DNA from: Nodularia sp. (in: cyanobacteria)
GTDB lineage: Bacteria; Cyanobacteriota; Cyanobacteriia; Cyanobacteriales; Nostocaceae
Assembly: GCA_007692755.1 (NCBI GenBank)
Contig: REBL01000132.1
Coordinates: 20,673 to 84,672, forward strand
Direction of reading: 5' to 3'
DNA length: 64,000 bases
In this document: piece after piece, positions 40,645 through 49,558 of the stretch
Layout of the letters: every line of letters begins with the position of its first letter
Numbering within the stretch: the stretch's first letter is position 1
Program-made: the position numbers and the translations under genes
The notes under the pieces: model-generated
Told to the model about the DNA's origin: nothing
What the model saw: only the letters and a program-made list of their open reading frames with translations
Databases searched by the model: none

Positions 40645-41913
40645 ATGGTGAAGGTCTCAAGGAGTAGTCAAATGCTAAAAGAACTTCATTTAACGTCTGT
40701 TGGACCTGCTGCCAAATTTGATGTTGAATTTGCTAATAGACTCAACATCTTTACTGGCGATAATGGACTAGGTAAAAGTTTCTTACTTGATGTTGCTTGG
40801 TGGGTACTCACTGGAAATTGGGTAGACCAACCGGCTTATCCCCAAAGAAATACAGAAGATTTACCAAAAATTATATCCAAAATTATCACTCTAGATGATG
40901 ATGAAGGAATAAATTATTCAAGTCAATTTAATTTTACTAAACAAAAATGGCAAGATTTTCAATATGGTGTTCCCTTATTAAAAGGAGTAATTATTTTTGT
41001 TCGCGTTGATGGAAGTTTCTCTATTTTTGACCCTGCTCGCAATGATGAAGATGCGTATAATTTTACTCCATATACACTTTGGAATGGCTTAAAATCAAAA
41101 GGTAAAGTTGTTTGTAATGGTCTAATTCAAGATTGGGTAACATGGCAAAATCAACCACAAAAAACGCCATTTCAACTTTTATCCGATGTCATTAAACAAC
41201 TTGCACCTCATCCTGATGAATGGATAGAAATAGGAGAACCAACGCGAGTATCTGTAGAAGATGTGCGCGACATCCCCACAATTAATCTTCCTTACGGTAA
41301 TATTCCCATTACCCAAGCATCAGCAGGAATGAAGCGGATTTTGGGACTTGCTTATTTGTTGGTATGGGCTTGGTACGAACACGAAAAAGCTTCTGAACTA
41401 CGAAAGCAGGAACCGATGAATCAAATAGTGTTACTAATTGATGAAGTTGAGTCTCATCTGCATCCTCGCTGGCAAAGAGTTATATTACCATCTATTTTGT
41501 CAGTGGTAAATGAGTTACAGCCAAATCTGACAATACAAGTTTTAGTGACAACTCATTCTCCTTTAGTTCTTGCTTCCTTAGAACCAATTTTTGATGAAGA
41601 AGAAGACAAATTATTTTTATTTGAATTGATAGGCGAGAAAGTTTCCTTGGATGAAATATCTTGGATTAAACAAGGAGACACAGTTGGATGGTTAACATCA
41701 GAAATATTTGGACTCAAACAAGCTCGTTCTCAAGAAGCAGAAACAGCGATTGAAGCCGCAGAAGCATGGATGCGATATGATGATATGAATAATTTTCCAG
41801 AACACTTGAGAAGCCAGCCACAAATTCATCAGGAACTACAAAAACTTTTACCCGGACACGATCCTTTTTGGCCTCGTTGGATAGTAACAGCAGAAAAAAG
41901 AAATGCTGGTTAA
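40645..41913 (+). CDS. AAA (ABC-type/OLD-like) ATPase, Septu PtuA-like
   Basis: FTGDNGLGKSFLLD Walker A, ITQASAGMKRILGLAYLLVWA signature, QIVLLIDEVESHLHPRWQ Walker B, LVTTHSPLVLASLE; alternative start at 40672. Confidence 0.82.
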   Translation: MVKVSRSSQMLKELHLTSVGPAAKFDVEFANRLNIFTGDNGLGKSFLLDVAWWVLTGNWVDQPAYPQRNTEDLPKIISKIITLDDDEGINYSSQFNFTKQKWQDFQYGVPLLKGVIIFVRVDGSFSIFDPARNDEDAYNFTPYTLWNGLKSKGKVVCNGLIQDWVTWQNQPQKTPFQLLSDVIKQLAPHPDEWIEIGEPTRVSVEDVRDIPTINLPYGNIPITQASAGMKRILGLAYLLVWAWYEHEKASELRKQEPMNQIVLLIDEVESHLHPRWQRVILPSILSVVNELQPNLTIQVLVTTHSPLVLASLEPIFDEEEDKLFLFELIGEKVSLDEISWIKQGDTVGWLTSEIFGLKQARSQEAETAIEAAEAWMRYDDMNNFPEHLRSQPQIHQELQKLLPGHDPFWPRWIVTAEKRNAG

Positions 41914-41930
41914 TCAGGGGCAAAGTAAAT

Positions 41931-42497
41931 ATGTTAAAGTTTAATCCTCCAGCAGAACCACCAGATTTTGATACCAAAGCACGGCAGCTAGGTAATAATT
42001 GGTTAGTCAAAAATACAGAACCTAAAAAAAGACCAAAAGATTATTGGTCAAAATTTAAAATTGATTTAGCCGATGGTTTTGGTAGTCTTTGTGGTTATAG
42101 TGCCATGTTTGAACCTGTTGGCACTGTAGATCATTATCTCTGTTGTCAAAATCATCGACATTTGGCTTACGAATGGAGTAATTATCGTTTTGCTTCTGCT
42201 TGGATAAATAGCAGCAAAGGCACTGTTGATGAGCAAGTGCTTGACCCATTTCTAGTTGAGGATGATTGGTTTGACATTTTGTTACCTTCCCTCCAATTAG
42301 TCCTAACTGATGCAATTCCAGCACAGGAAAGATTAAGAGCCGAATACACTCTGCAAAGACTGCATCTGCGTGATGATGAGCGAGTCATCCGTCAACGTCA
42401 ACAATGGTATCAGCTTTATCTAGATGGTGAAATTACTCTCACAGGATTAGAAGGGAAAGCTCCCCTCATTGCGCGTGCAATTAGAAAACAGCAGTAA
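41931..42497 (+). CDS. Divergent HNH-type protein, PtuB-like partner
   Basis: GSLCGYSAMFEPVGTVDHYLCCQNHRHLAYEWSNYRFASAWINSSKG; starts 18 nt after the ATPase ORF. Confidence 0.65.
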   Translation: MLKFNPPAEPPDFDTKARQLGNNWLVKNTEPKKRPKDYWSKFKIDLADGFGSLCGYSAMFEPVGTVDHYLCCQNHRHLAYEWSNYRFASAWINSSKGTVDEQVLDPFLVEDDWFDILLPSLQLVLTDAIPAQERLRAEYTLQRLHLRDDERVIRQRQQWYQLYLDGEITLTGLEGKAPLIARAIRKQQ

Positions 42498-42715
42498 GCG
42501 CTTCAGAATCAGAATATGATGTTATTCCTATTAAGGATATGTCCATTAGTTAGTGGTAAACATCATACTATATTCTGTAAATATAGACTTACTTTTATTG
42601 CTTAGGATAATGGTTAAAAACAATATATTTTGTGTAAGTATATAACGTAAGAAGCAAATTAATTTAACCAATTCAGAATTAATAAATTGGCAATATAAAA
42701 TTTAATAAGGCTGGG

Positions 42716-43375
42716 TTATGGCTGTATAAAATTATCTGCTAACATTTTTGCAACAATAAGTGTAAATCCAATCGCAAGCGATAAAATAATAGCCTGTTTC
42801 ACAAAATAAATGTCTATTTTTTTCTCTAAATCATCCAAACGTTTTACCAAAAAAGGAAGAGAAGTAACTAAGTCGGGACTATTCATTAAATCAGTGGGAA
42901 TTACATCATAACCTACCTTGTTTCGTGGTTTTTCATCGTCTTCATCCAAGTCTGTATACCATATAGTAAAAACCCTCTCACCTCTTGCTAAATGTAAGTG
43001 AAGCGGACCAGCATTATAAACAGCAAAAATTAGTTTACCACTATAGCCAGGATCGACATGAAGTCCTGAAACATTAATCAGCCCTCTTGATTTATATTTA
43101 AATTTCATTGAAATCAGCGCAAGTGAATTGTTTGGAACTTTAATTGTTTCAGAAGTTATCAGAAATGCAAATTGTCCTGGAGGGATAGGAATCGTTTCTT
43201 GATTGCTAAGAATAACTTTTTTACGTTCTTTCCGAGGCGTATCAGGAAGGGCTGAAATATAAACTTCATCCCCTAAACACAATTCGTATGATGCAGACTG
43301 AATATGTTCCTGATGAAATGGTTCAATTAATCTAGGAAGACGAGACCTCAATGTTTGTGATGACCAAAAACTCAT
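42716..43375 (-). CDS. dCTP deaminase/dUTPase-fold protein with C-terminal coiled coil and TM helix
   Basis: SASYELCLGDEVYIS, VSGLHVDPGYSGKLIFAVYNAGPLHLHLARGERVFTIWYTDL; C-terminal AIILSLAIGFTLIVAKML. Confidence 0.75.
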   Translation of the reverse strand: MSFWSSQTLRSRLPRLIEPFHQEHIQSASYELCLGDEVYISALPDTPRKERKKVILSNQETIPIPPGQFAFLITSETIKVPNNSLALISMKFKYKSRGLINVSGLHVDPGYSGKLIFAVYNAGPLHLHLARGERVFTIWYTDLDEDDEKPRNKVGYDVIPTDLMNSPDLVTSLPFLVKRLDDLEKKIDIYFVKQAIILSLAIGFTLIVAKMLADNFIQP

Positions 43376-43567
43376 TTTTTTCCCCGCAGGCTAAACGCCG
43401 ACTAGACTCTTCTACTGCCAAAGTAGCATAGAATACCTCTGTTTGTGCAGTTAAAAACCACAATAATCACCGCATAATCTTGCCAGAACTGGTTTTTGGT
43501 AAAGCATCAGTAAACCTAATTTCACCCAGACGAGCGATAATATTGTTACTTGAGACTCGATATTAAC

Positions 43568-44458
43568 TTACTCTATTTGATAGGTTATTAAGCGTGCATC
43601 AAGGTCAACAACTACCGTTCCTCCTCGATTTTTTTCGACCTGTCGCCAGACATCGTAGCCCATGAAAATCGCCTTTTCCCAATCGCCCAGCGAACATTGA
43701 GAAACTTCTAAATGCGATGTCATATTTTTGATAGTCTTCAATAGTTGGTAATCTATAACTTTAACGCCTTCTAAAAAATCGTGATCTTTGGCATAGCTAA
43801 ATATGAGTGCTGATATACCTTCCTCAATAGCTACCGCACGACCGCCGTCTTCAACTTCGTCAATACTAGGATTACTTTTGCGTTTACATTTAAGATTACT
43901 ACGAGTGACTACCGACCAACCTAAAACTGCGGCGTAAGACAAATGAAAAATGTCATGAAAGCGGTAGCCATCACTGGAGTAAAAGTTATCTGTGAGGTCA
44001 TTTCCAACCTGTTTTTTATTGATAAATGCCTTCATTCTGACTGAATTATCTTTGCTTGTTTCGGTAATTTCTACTTCAAACTGTCTTGGTAAACTTTCAT
44101 GTTCAGGAAAGTCATGGTCGAATATGTAACTTGTCGCGTTATCATTTATTGAATCTGAATCTCTCCATCCCCAACGGTCATGGCATTTTCTTAAATTATC
44201 TTTGGCAATTTCTTCTAAATTAAGGTTAAATTTACTTGCCAAATTGGAAATATACCAAAGCATATCTCCTAGTTCTTCCGCGATACCCTCTTTAAATAAT
44301 TTGTGTGCATCACCGTCGCGTAAATGTTTTTTATATTCAGTCATTAGTGAGCCAACTTCACCTACTAAACCCAGTAGAGGTATGATTAGTTCAGTACCTT
44401 CTACAGCAGGAATTTGGTCTGTGTTTAGGGCTTGTGTTTGATATTCAGAAAAATTCAT
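43568..44458 (-). CDS. MazG-like nucleotide pyrophosphohydrolase with ~170 aa C-terminal domain
   Basis: GLVGEVGSLMTEYKKHLRDG...AEELGDMLWYISNLASKFNLNLEEIAKDNLRKCHDRWG. Confidence 0.82.
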   Translation of the reverse strand: MNFSEYQTQALNTDQIPAVEGTELIIPLLGLVGEVGSLMTEYKKHLRDGDAHKLFKEGIAEELGDMLWYISNLASKFNLNLEEIAKDNLRKCHDRWGWRDSDSINDNATSYIFDHDFPEHESLPRQFEVEITETSKDNSVRMKAFINKKQVGNDLTDNFYSSDGYRFHDIFHLSYAAVLGWSVVTRSNLKCKRKSNPSIDEVEDGGRAVAIEEGISALIFSYAKDHDFLEGVKVIDYQLLKTIKNMTSHLEVSQCSLGDWEKAIFMGYDVWRQVEKNRGGTVVVDLDARLITYQIE

Positions 44459-44684
44459 AATACTATTTCTAGAAATTTAAAGTTTGTTTTGCTTTTTATA
44501 GAGACAAAATACAAATCTTATCATACTTAAAAAGCTTCAAGATTATCATCTAAAATTTAGCTAAGTAGGTAGGCACAAATAAAGCTAACTATGTAACAAA
44601 AAGTAACAACATTGAAAATATTGTGATTGCTTCACTCCGCGTTGCTCTGTTCGCAATGACATAGTTATAGATTTTCGCGCCCAC

Positions 44685-45185
44685 CTACTTATGTTGATAA
44701 GGAAAAATAATTGGTTCTAGATTCTTTCTCAGACCTCTAGGATGGTGTGGATATCCTTTTTTTGTTAACTTTAGGCAGTAAATAGGTTGTTGACCAGAAA
44801 TTAGACTTAGCACTTCTTGATCACGGTTCTTAATTCTGGTATGTTTACCCGCACCACAACCCCAAGCCAAAATAATTAACTCAGCGCGTTGTGTTGATAA
44901 TTCAATATAAGAGTTATTTTTTGCTCCTACAGGATCATCCACTTGTCCAAGTTCAGCAGGTTTGGTCGCAATATAAGCGAATAAATTAACAACTTCTAGA
45001 GAACCATATTTTTTCCAAGATTTAGCAAAGTTAATACATCTAGTAAATGTGGGATCACTTCGGGAAGCATTAGCTTTACTTGGGTTAAGCATCACAAAGG
45101 TAACTTGTGGCAAGTTTACATCCCATTTCAGCCCTAATAAGTAGCGATAATTTCCATCTATCTTGTCATATCGTTTCATTTCCAT
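44685..45185 (-). CDS. DUF1643 family protein
   Basis: YRYLLGLKWDVNLPQVTFVMLNPSKANASRSDPTFTRCINFAKSWKYGSLEVVNLFAY-type sequence and ILAWGCGAGKH. Confidence 0.85.
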   Translation of the reverse strand: MEMKRYDKIDGNYRYLLGLKWDVNLPQVTFVMLNPSKANASRSDPTFTRCINFAKSWKKYGSLEVVNLFAYIATKPAELGQVDDPVGAKNNSYIELSTQRAELIILAWGCGAGKHTRIKNRDQEVLSLISGQQPIYCLKLTKKGYPHHPRGLRKNLEPIIFPYQHK

Positions 45186-45230
45186 GCGTTTTACTCTAAA
45201 TTAGTATTGATTTATAAATAGTAGAAGACA

Positions 45231-46415
45231 TTAAAACAGACACAATTGTTGTGATTTTTCTGTATCTGCATTTTGTAAATCTTTTGTTTTTTTGTTCTCA
45301 GTCTTTGGCTTATATTTCTTACGATGTTTTGATATATGATTTGATATTTCAAATGTTGTGTTTACTGTAGAATATAACTCCAAAGATAATTGCTGACAAT
45401 TAGTATTTAGTTGTTGCAAATGAGGAATTTCTAATGGTGGTAATCTCTGCGCTAAAGTTTCTTGAACTTGCTCATTAATTCCCCATTTAGGTGGATAAAA
45501 ATAATCAATTGGTTGAGGTGTTGGGGTGAATTTGGCTTTTATTCTTTTGCGGTTACTTTTTAAATCAGGAAATGCGGCTCGACAGTATTTATCAGTTTCA
45601 CAAAAAAGATTTTGACAATCTATCGCTTGTAGTGGACGACCCCAAAGCGATTGAAAATTCAACCCCAAACGCTGAAACTCTTTCTCTTGATTTTCAGTTA
45701 TCCAATGAATGATATCGGTGTATGTTTTTCCCTCTGTATCGATGAAACACTTGTCAATACCACGTTCGGCTCCTGGTCCTGCTATAGTAAAACTATTTTC
45801 GTCAAAGTTGATAACTTCGCTATAGTTTATATCTGTCGCTAATTGGTAAGCCATGAACTTACCTAACAATGGATATTCTTGAATAATATGAAAAACATCT
45901 TCAAATGTTTTGGCTTTGACTAGGGGATTAATTACTCTATCTTTGACAACCATTTTATCAATTAGTGCCAAATGATTTTGGTGTTTCTTATCATAACCAA
46001 ATTCTTTGCTGGCACAAGACATATATGCACTTGTATATATGACATATCCCAGATTCATAGCTGATTCTAATATGTTAGAATACACGTCTGAGTCGAAGTT
46101 AGAGAGTGTGATATAATCTCCAATTTGGGTTTCTAAATATTCCCATGTTTCTATTTTATTGAAAATTTTAAATAGGAGAATCCTTAAAATTACTTCTTCT
46201 TCATTTTGGCTCCTATTCTCACCATAAATTACATTTTTAATCAGATATTGGGAAACGCGATCGCTTGCTCGATAAGCATTACAAAATTTATACGTATTCA
46301 GAATAGGATCGCTTGTCCAAGGTGGTGGTACATTCTGAATTTTGTTGAAAAATACTTCTTGGCGCATAGCAGCAAATCGCCAATAGGTGTCAAAAATTTC
46401 TTGTCTTACTTTCAT
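45231..46415 (-). CDS. Protein resembling 5-hmdU DNA kinase helical domain / alpha-glutamyl-putrescinyl-thymine pyrophosphorylase group
   Basis: FWRF-like YWRFAAMRQEVFFNKIQNVPPPWTSDPILNTYKFCNAYRASDRVSQYLIKNVIY; CQNLFCETDKYCR. Confidence 0.55.
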   Translation of the reverse strand: MKVRQEIFDTYWRFAAMRQEVFFNKIQNVPPPWTSDPILNTYKFCNAYRASDRVSQYLIKNVIYGENRSQNEEEVILRILLFKIFNKIETWEYLETQIGDYITLSNFDSDVYSNILESAMNLGYVIYTSAYMSCASKEFGYDKKHQNHLALIDKMVVKDRVINPLVKAKTFEDVFHIIQEYPLLGKFMAYQLATDINYSEVINFDENSFTIAGPGAERGIDKCFIDTEGKTYTDIIHWITENQEKEFQRLGLNFQSLWGRPLQAIDCQNLFCETDKYCRAAFPDLKSNRKRIKAKFTPTPQPIDYFYPPKWGINEQVQETLAQRLPPLEIPHLQQLNTNCQQLSLELYSTVNTTFEISNHISKHRKKYKPKTENKKTKDLQNADTEKSQQLCLF

Positions 46416-46539
46416 ACACTGTTCTCCTGGATTGTAGCTTTCAATTTTAAAACCTTCCTCAATTATTGGGAGTTAGGCAAAAAATCCCGATAAAAGAGCC
46501 TCAAACCTATATCCCAAAAACAAAGCGAATATCTTAATC

Positions 46540-47346
46540 CTAATCACACTTAGATAAATCAGGCATAATTGTGTCCTGAAGATTAGCACCGTTGAGGTTA
46601 GCACCTTGGAGTTTAGCACCCCTCAAATTAGCACCTTGGAGATTAGCCCCAGCTAAGTTTGCTCCTGTGAGATTAGCCCAAGTTAAGTTAGCACCACTCA
46701 AATTAGCTTCAGTGAAATTAGCTCGGAACAAATATGCACCACTGAGGTGAGCTTGGTGCAAATTCGCTTTGTAAAAGTCGGCTTTATAAAGGTAGGCTCC
46801 GTTTAATTGCGCCTCGTACAAATTTGCGTCACTTAAGTCCGCACCAATTAAGTTAGCTTCAATCAAATTGGCAAAACCCAGGTTAGCCCTGATTAACTTC
46901 GCTGCACCTAAATCAGCATCTCTCAAGTTAGCGTCTCTCAAGTCAGTTCCAATTAGGTTAGCTTCAACGATAATCGCACCTTGAAGATTTGCTGCGCTCA
47001 AGTCAGCCCCAATGAGATGGGCGTAACTCAAATTTGCTTGGGTCAGTGTCGCACCACTCAAGTTAGCCACACTCAAGTTAGCCTCGCTCAAGTTAGCTTC
47101 TATCAGCTTGGCTTGGTGCAAGTTTGCGCCACTCAGGTCGGCGTTACTAAGGTTCGCTCGTACCAGTAAAGCATGACTTAAATCGACTTTGTTTAAATTC
47201 ACCCCTTGGAGGTCTGCGCCTCTGAGGTTGTCTCCTTTGAGGTTCGCGGCGCTGATATCTAGTTTCATTTGGGGATTTTGCTGTCTCCACTCCATCCATT
47301 GGACTGCACCTGCTTTGAGTAAAACTAGATGCTCTCGATTTGCCAT
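46540..47346 (-). CDS. Pentapeptide repeat protein
   Basis: Continuous A(D/N)LxxANL repeats. Confidence 0.93.
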   Translation of the reverse strand: MANREHLVLLKAGAVQWMEWRQQNPQMKLDISAANLKGDNLRGADLQGVNLNKVDLSHALLVRANLSNADLSGANLHQAKLIEANLSEANLSVANLSGATLTQANLSYAHLIGADLSAANLQGAIIVEANLIGTDLRDANLRDADLGAAKLIRANLGFANLIEANLIGADLSDANLYEAQLNGAYLYKADFYKANLHQAHLSGAYLFRANFTEANLSGANLTWANLTGANLAGANLQGANLRGAKLQGANLNGANLQDTIMPDLSKCD

Positions 47347-47356
47347 TTTCTCTCCT

Positions 47357-47998
47357 TTACTCCTGTCCCCCACCCTGGGGATTTATTCGACCAGCTACAT
47401 TTTCAATGGCTGCTAATGCTCCCTTTGCACCTGCGAGAATATCCTGCTCGGCTCCACCTAAGTAAAGCCGTCCAAAACTTCCTACAGCTTGCACTTCTAG
47501 GATATTAATCGCTGCTGCTTTCTCCGCTTCATTCGCAGCCAGTGCAGCATAAGCCGCCGGCTGAACTTCTAAGACATATAGGGTTTGTCCTGCGAGGAGT
47601 AACTGTCCTCTGCGTGTACGATTAATCAGTTGGGTTTGGTAAGCATCAATGTTGCGGATAATCTGGTTAGAAACTACACGCGGTTTCAGACCCTCGTCTT
47701 TTGTAACTCCTAATGCTGCCAAAATCGCTTGACCAGCAGCCCGCGTTTCTCCTTGAGAGCTAGAATGAATTTCTAATAAACCGTATAGTCGTTCAACTAC
47801 CTGCACTCCTGGACGCACAGAGGCAGATTTGAGTGCTACATCCGTAATTCGATTAATTTCAATACCAGGAGAGATTTCAATCCACAGCGATGTATCTCCC
47901 GGTAATGGTAAGAAGCCTTGGGCTACTGTTCCCATATAAGCTGCGTGTTGAGGTTGCAGGTTGTCGAGAAATACAAAACTGCGTAGTTCTATTCCCAA
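47357..47998 (-). CDS. Tandem BMC-domain shell protein, CcmP-like
   Basis: 213 aa with [15 protein letters not shown] and C-terminal [41 protein letters not shown]. Confidence 0.75.
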   Translation of the reverse strand: MGIELRSFVFLDNLQPQHAAYMGTVAQGFLPLPGDTSLWIEISPGIEINRITDVALKSASVRPGVQVVERLYGLLEIHSSSQGETRAAGQAILAALGVTKDEGLKPRVVSNQIIRNIDAYQTQLINRTRRGQLLLAGQTLYVLEVQPAAYAALAANEAEKAAAINILEVQAVGSFGRLYLGGAEQDILAGAKGALAAIENVAGRINPQGGGQE

Positions 47999-48346
47999 GG
48001 TTATACTCTCCAGTCATGAGGATAAAAATTAACTATTGCAATGTACGAGTGTAACCTTAAAACTACCATAAGGTTTGGTACTACTGTGTTATTACCCATG
48101 ACTGTGGTCAAACAATTTTAGATTTTGAATTTTAAATTTTGGATTTACCTCACAGGTAAATGCAGGGGCTTAAGGATTTTCAATTTGGGATGTTGGATTA
48201 ATTCCACAGATAAATCAGGGAACTTGTCCCATTCAGTAACTATTGGTCAACTGTTTAAATTTATAACTTCGTATATGAAGGAAGGTATAAACAAATCACA
48301 GAGATACGGAGAACATTGAGTCATGAAAGTTTGAGAGTTTTTTGCT

Positions 48347-49327
48347 TTAAATTTGAGGTGATTTGAGTGTTGTTAGCAGTAACAGTGACCACGGCACTTT
48401 AATATCTGGGATGAGCCACGAGGATTTTCTCAGTCCGGGTAAGGCGGCTGGGATGAGAAACTTTAGGGAACGTAGGGATGCTGGGACATTGCCTTCTTGA
48501 TCTACAATTTGATATTGTTGAGCTAGTTCGGCCACAATCTGGACTTTTCCGGTACGGCGCATGACATTTGCATCACGAGTCAGGGCTGCAATTACTCGCC
48601 CTGTAAATAAGGGAGTTTCCCAGTTATAGCGCTCGGCAAATATTGAGTTTTTTTGGTCAGTAACGTTTGCTGTTGCCATATCGTCTGCTAGACGGGAAAT
48701 TTGCTCAGTACCAACAATACCCGGCCAAATGGACATAGAAGCAATATTATGAGGTTTGAGTTCTACGGACATATCAGCCGCTAATCGGTCACAGGCGGCT
48801 TTACCCGCACCGTAGGCTGCACTGAAAATTTGGGACATCCCACCCCATGAAGAAATGGTACAAATTAATCCCTGTTGAAGTTTGACCATCATTCTGGCGG
48901 CAAAAATACTAGCTATATAGTGGCTACGCAAACCGACGTTGTTAGTCGCATCCCAAAGACTGGGTTCACACTCCCAAAAAGACTTTCCTTGATTATCTCT
49001 TAAAGCTTGGACTCCTGAGAAAACATTATTAACTAACAAATCAAGTTGTCCATTTTGCTCATCTTCAATACGTTCAAAAAGTAAACGCACTTGTTCGTCG
49101 TCGCTGTGGTCTACTTGGACGGGAATACATATTCCACCAGCTTGTTCAACGGCGGTTTGGGTATCATTGAGATTGCCTGATATTTCACCACTAGCATCAG
49201 AGTTATTGAGGCTGCGTCCGGTAATATACACAGTTGCACCTGCTTCACCCAGACCAATGGCAATGCCTTTGCCAATTCCCCGTGTAGCTCCTGTGACTAA
49301 AGTAACTTTTCCTTCTAAGTTGGTCAT
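48347..49327 (-). CDS. Short-chain dehydrogenase/reductase
   Basis: VTLVTGATRGIGKGIAIGLGEAGA, NNVFSG, AAYGAGKAACDRLAADMSVEL. Confidence 0.88.
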   Translation of the reverse strand: MTNLEGKVTLVTGATRGIGKGIAIGLGEAGATVYITGRSLNNSDASGEISGNLNDTQTAVEQAGGICIPVQVDHSDDEQVRLLFERIEDEQNGQLDLLVNNVFSGVQALRDNQGKSFWECEPSLWDATNNVGLRSHYIASIFAARMMVKLQQGLICTISSWGGMSQIFSAAYGAGKAACDRLAADMSVELKPHNIASMSIWPGIVGTEQISRLADDMATANVTDQKNSIFAERYNWETPLFTGRVIAALTRDANVMRRTGKVQIVAELAQQYQIVDQEGNVPASLRSLKFLIPAALPGLRKSSWLIPDIKVPWSLLLLTTLKSPQI

Positions 49328-49558
49328 GATTTATCGTTAGTATCTATCTAGTATTTTGCCGTTAGACTGGTCTATTTTGATAAATTGCGATCGCTTTACA
49401 ACTTATACAAACATTGTCCTGAAACAAACTTAATTATCCTGCGTTATAGATATGGTGACAGCAAATTTAAAGAGTCACAATAAGGGGGAGTAGGAGTGAA
49501 AAAACTTCCCAGATTCTAACCCTAGTCCCTAGTCCCCAACCTCAATAAGGAGTTATCA

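Noticed and set aside
40645-42497. Retron-type system (PtuAB as in retron Ec78)
   Set aside because: No reverse transcriptase ORF nearby; only the inverted repeat upstream
46540-47373. Pentapeptide repeat gene as part of the adjacent defence cluster
   Set aside because: Pentapeptide proteins are abundant in cyanobacteria and this one nearly abuts the CcmP-like gene; no evidence of linkage
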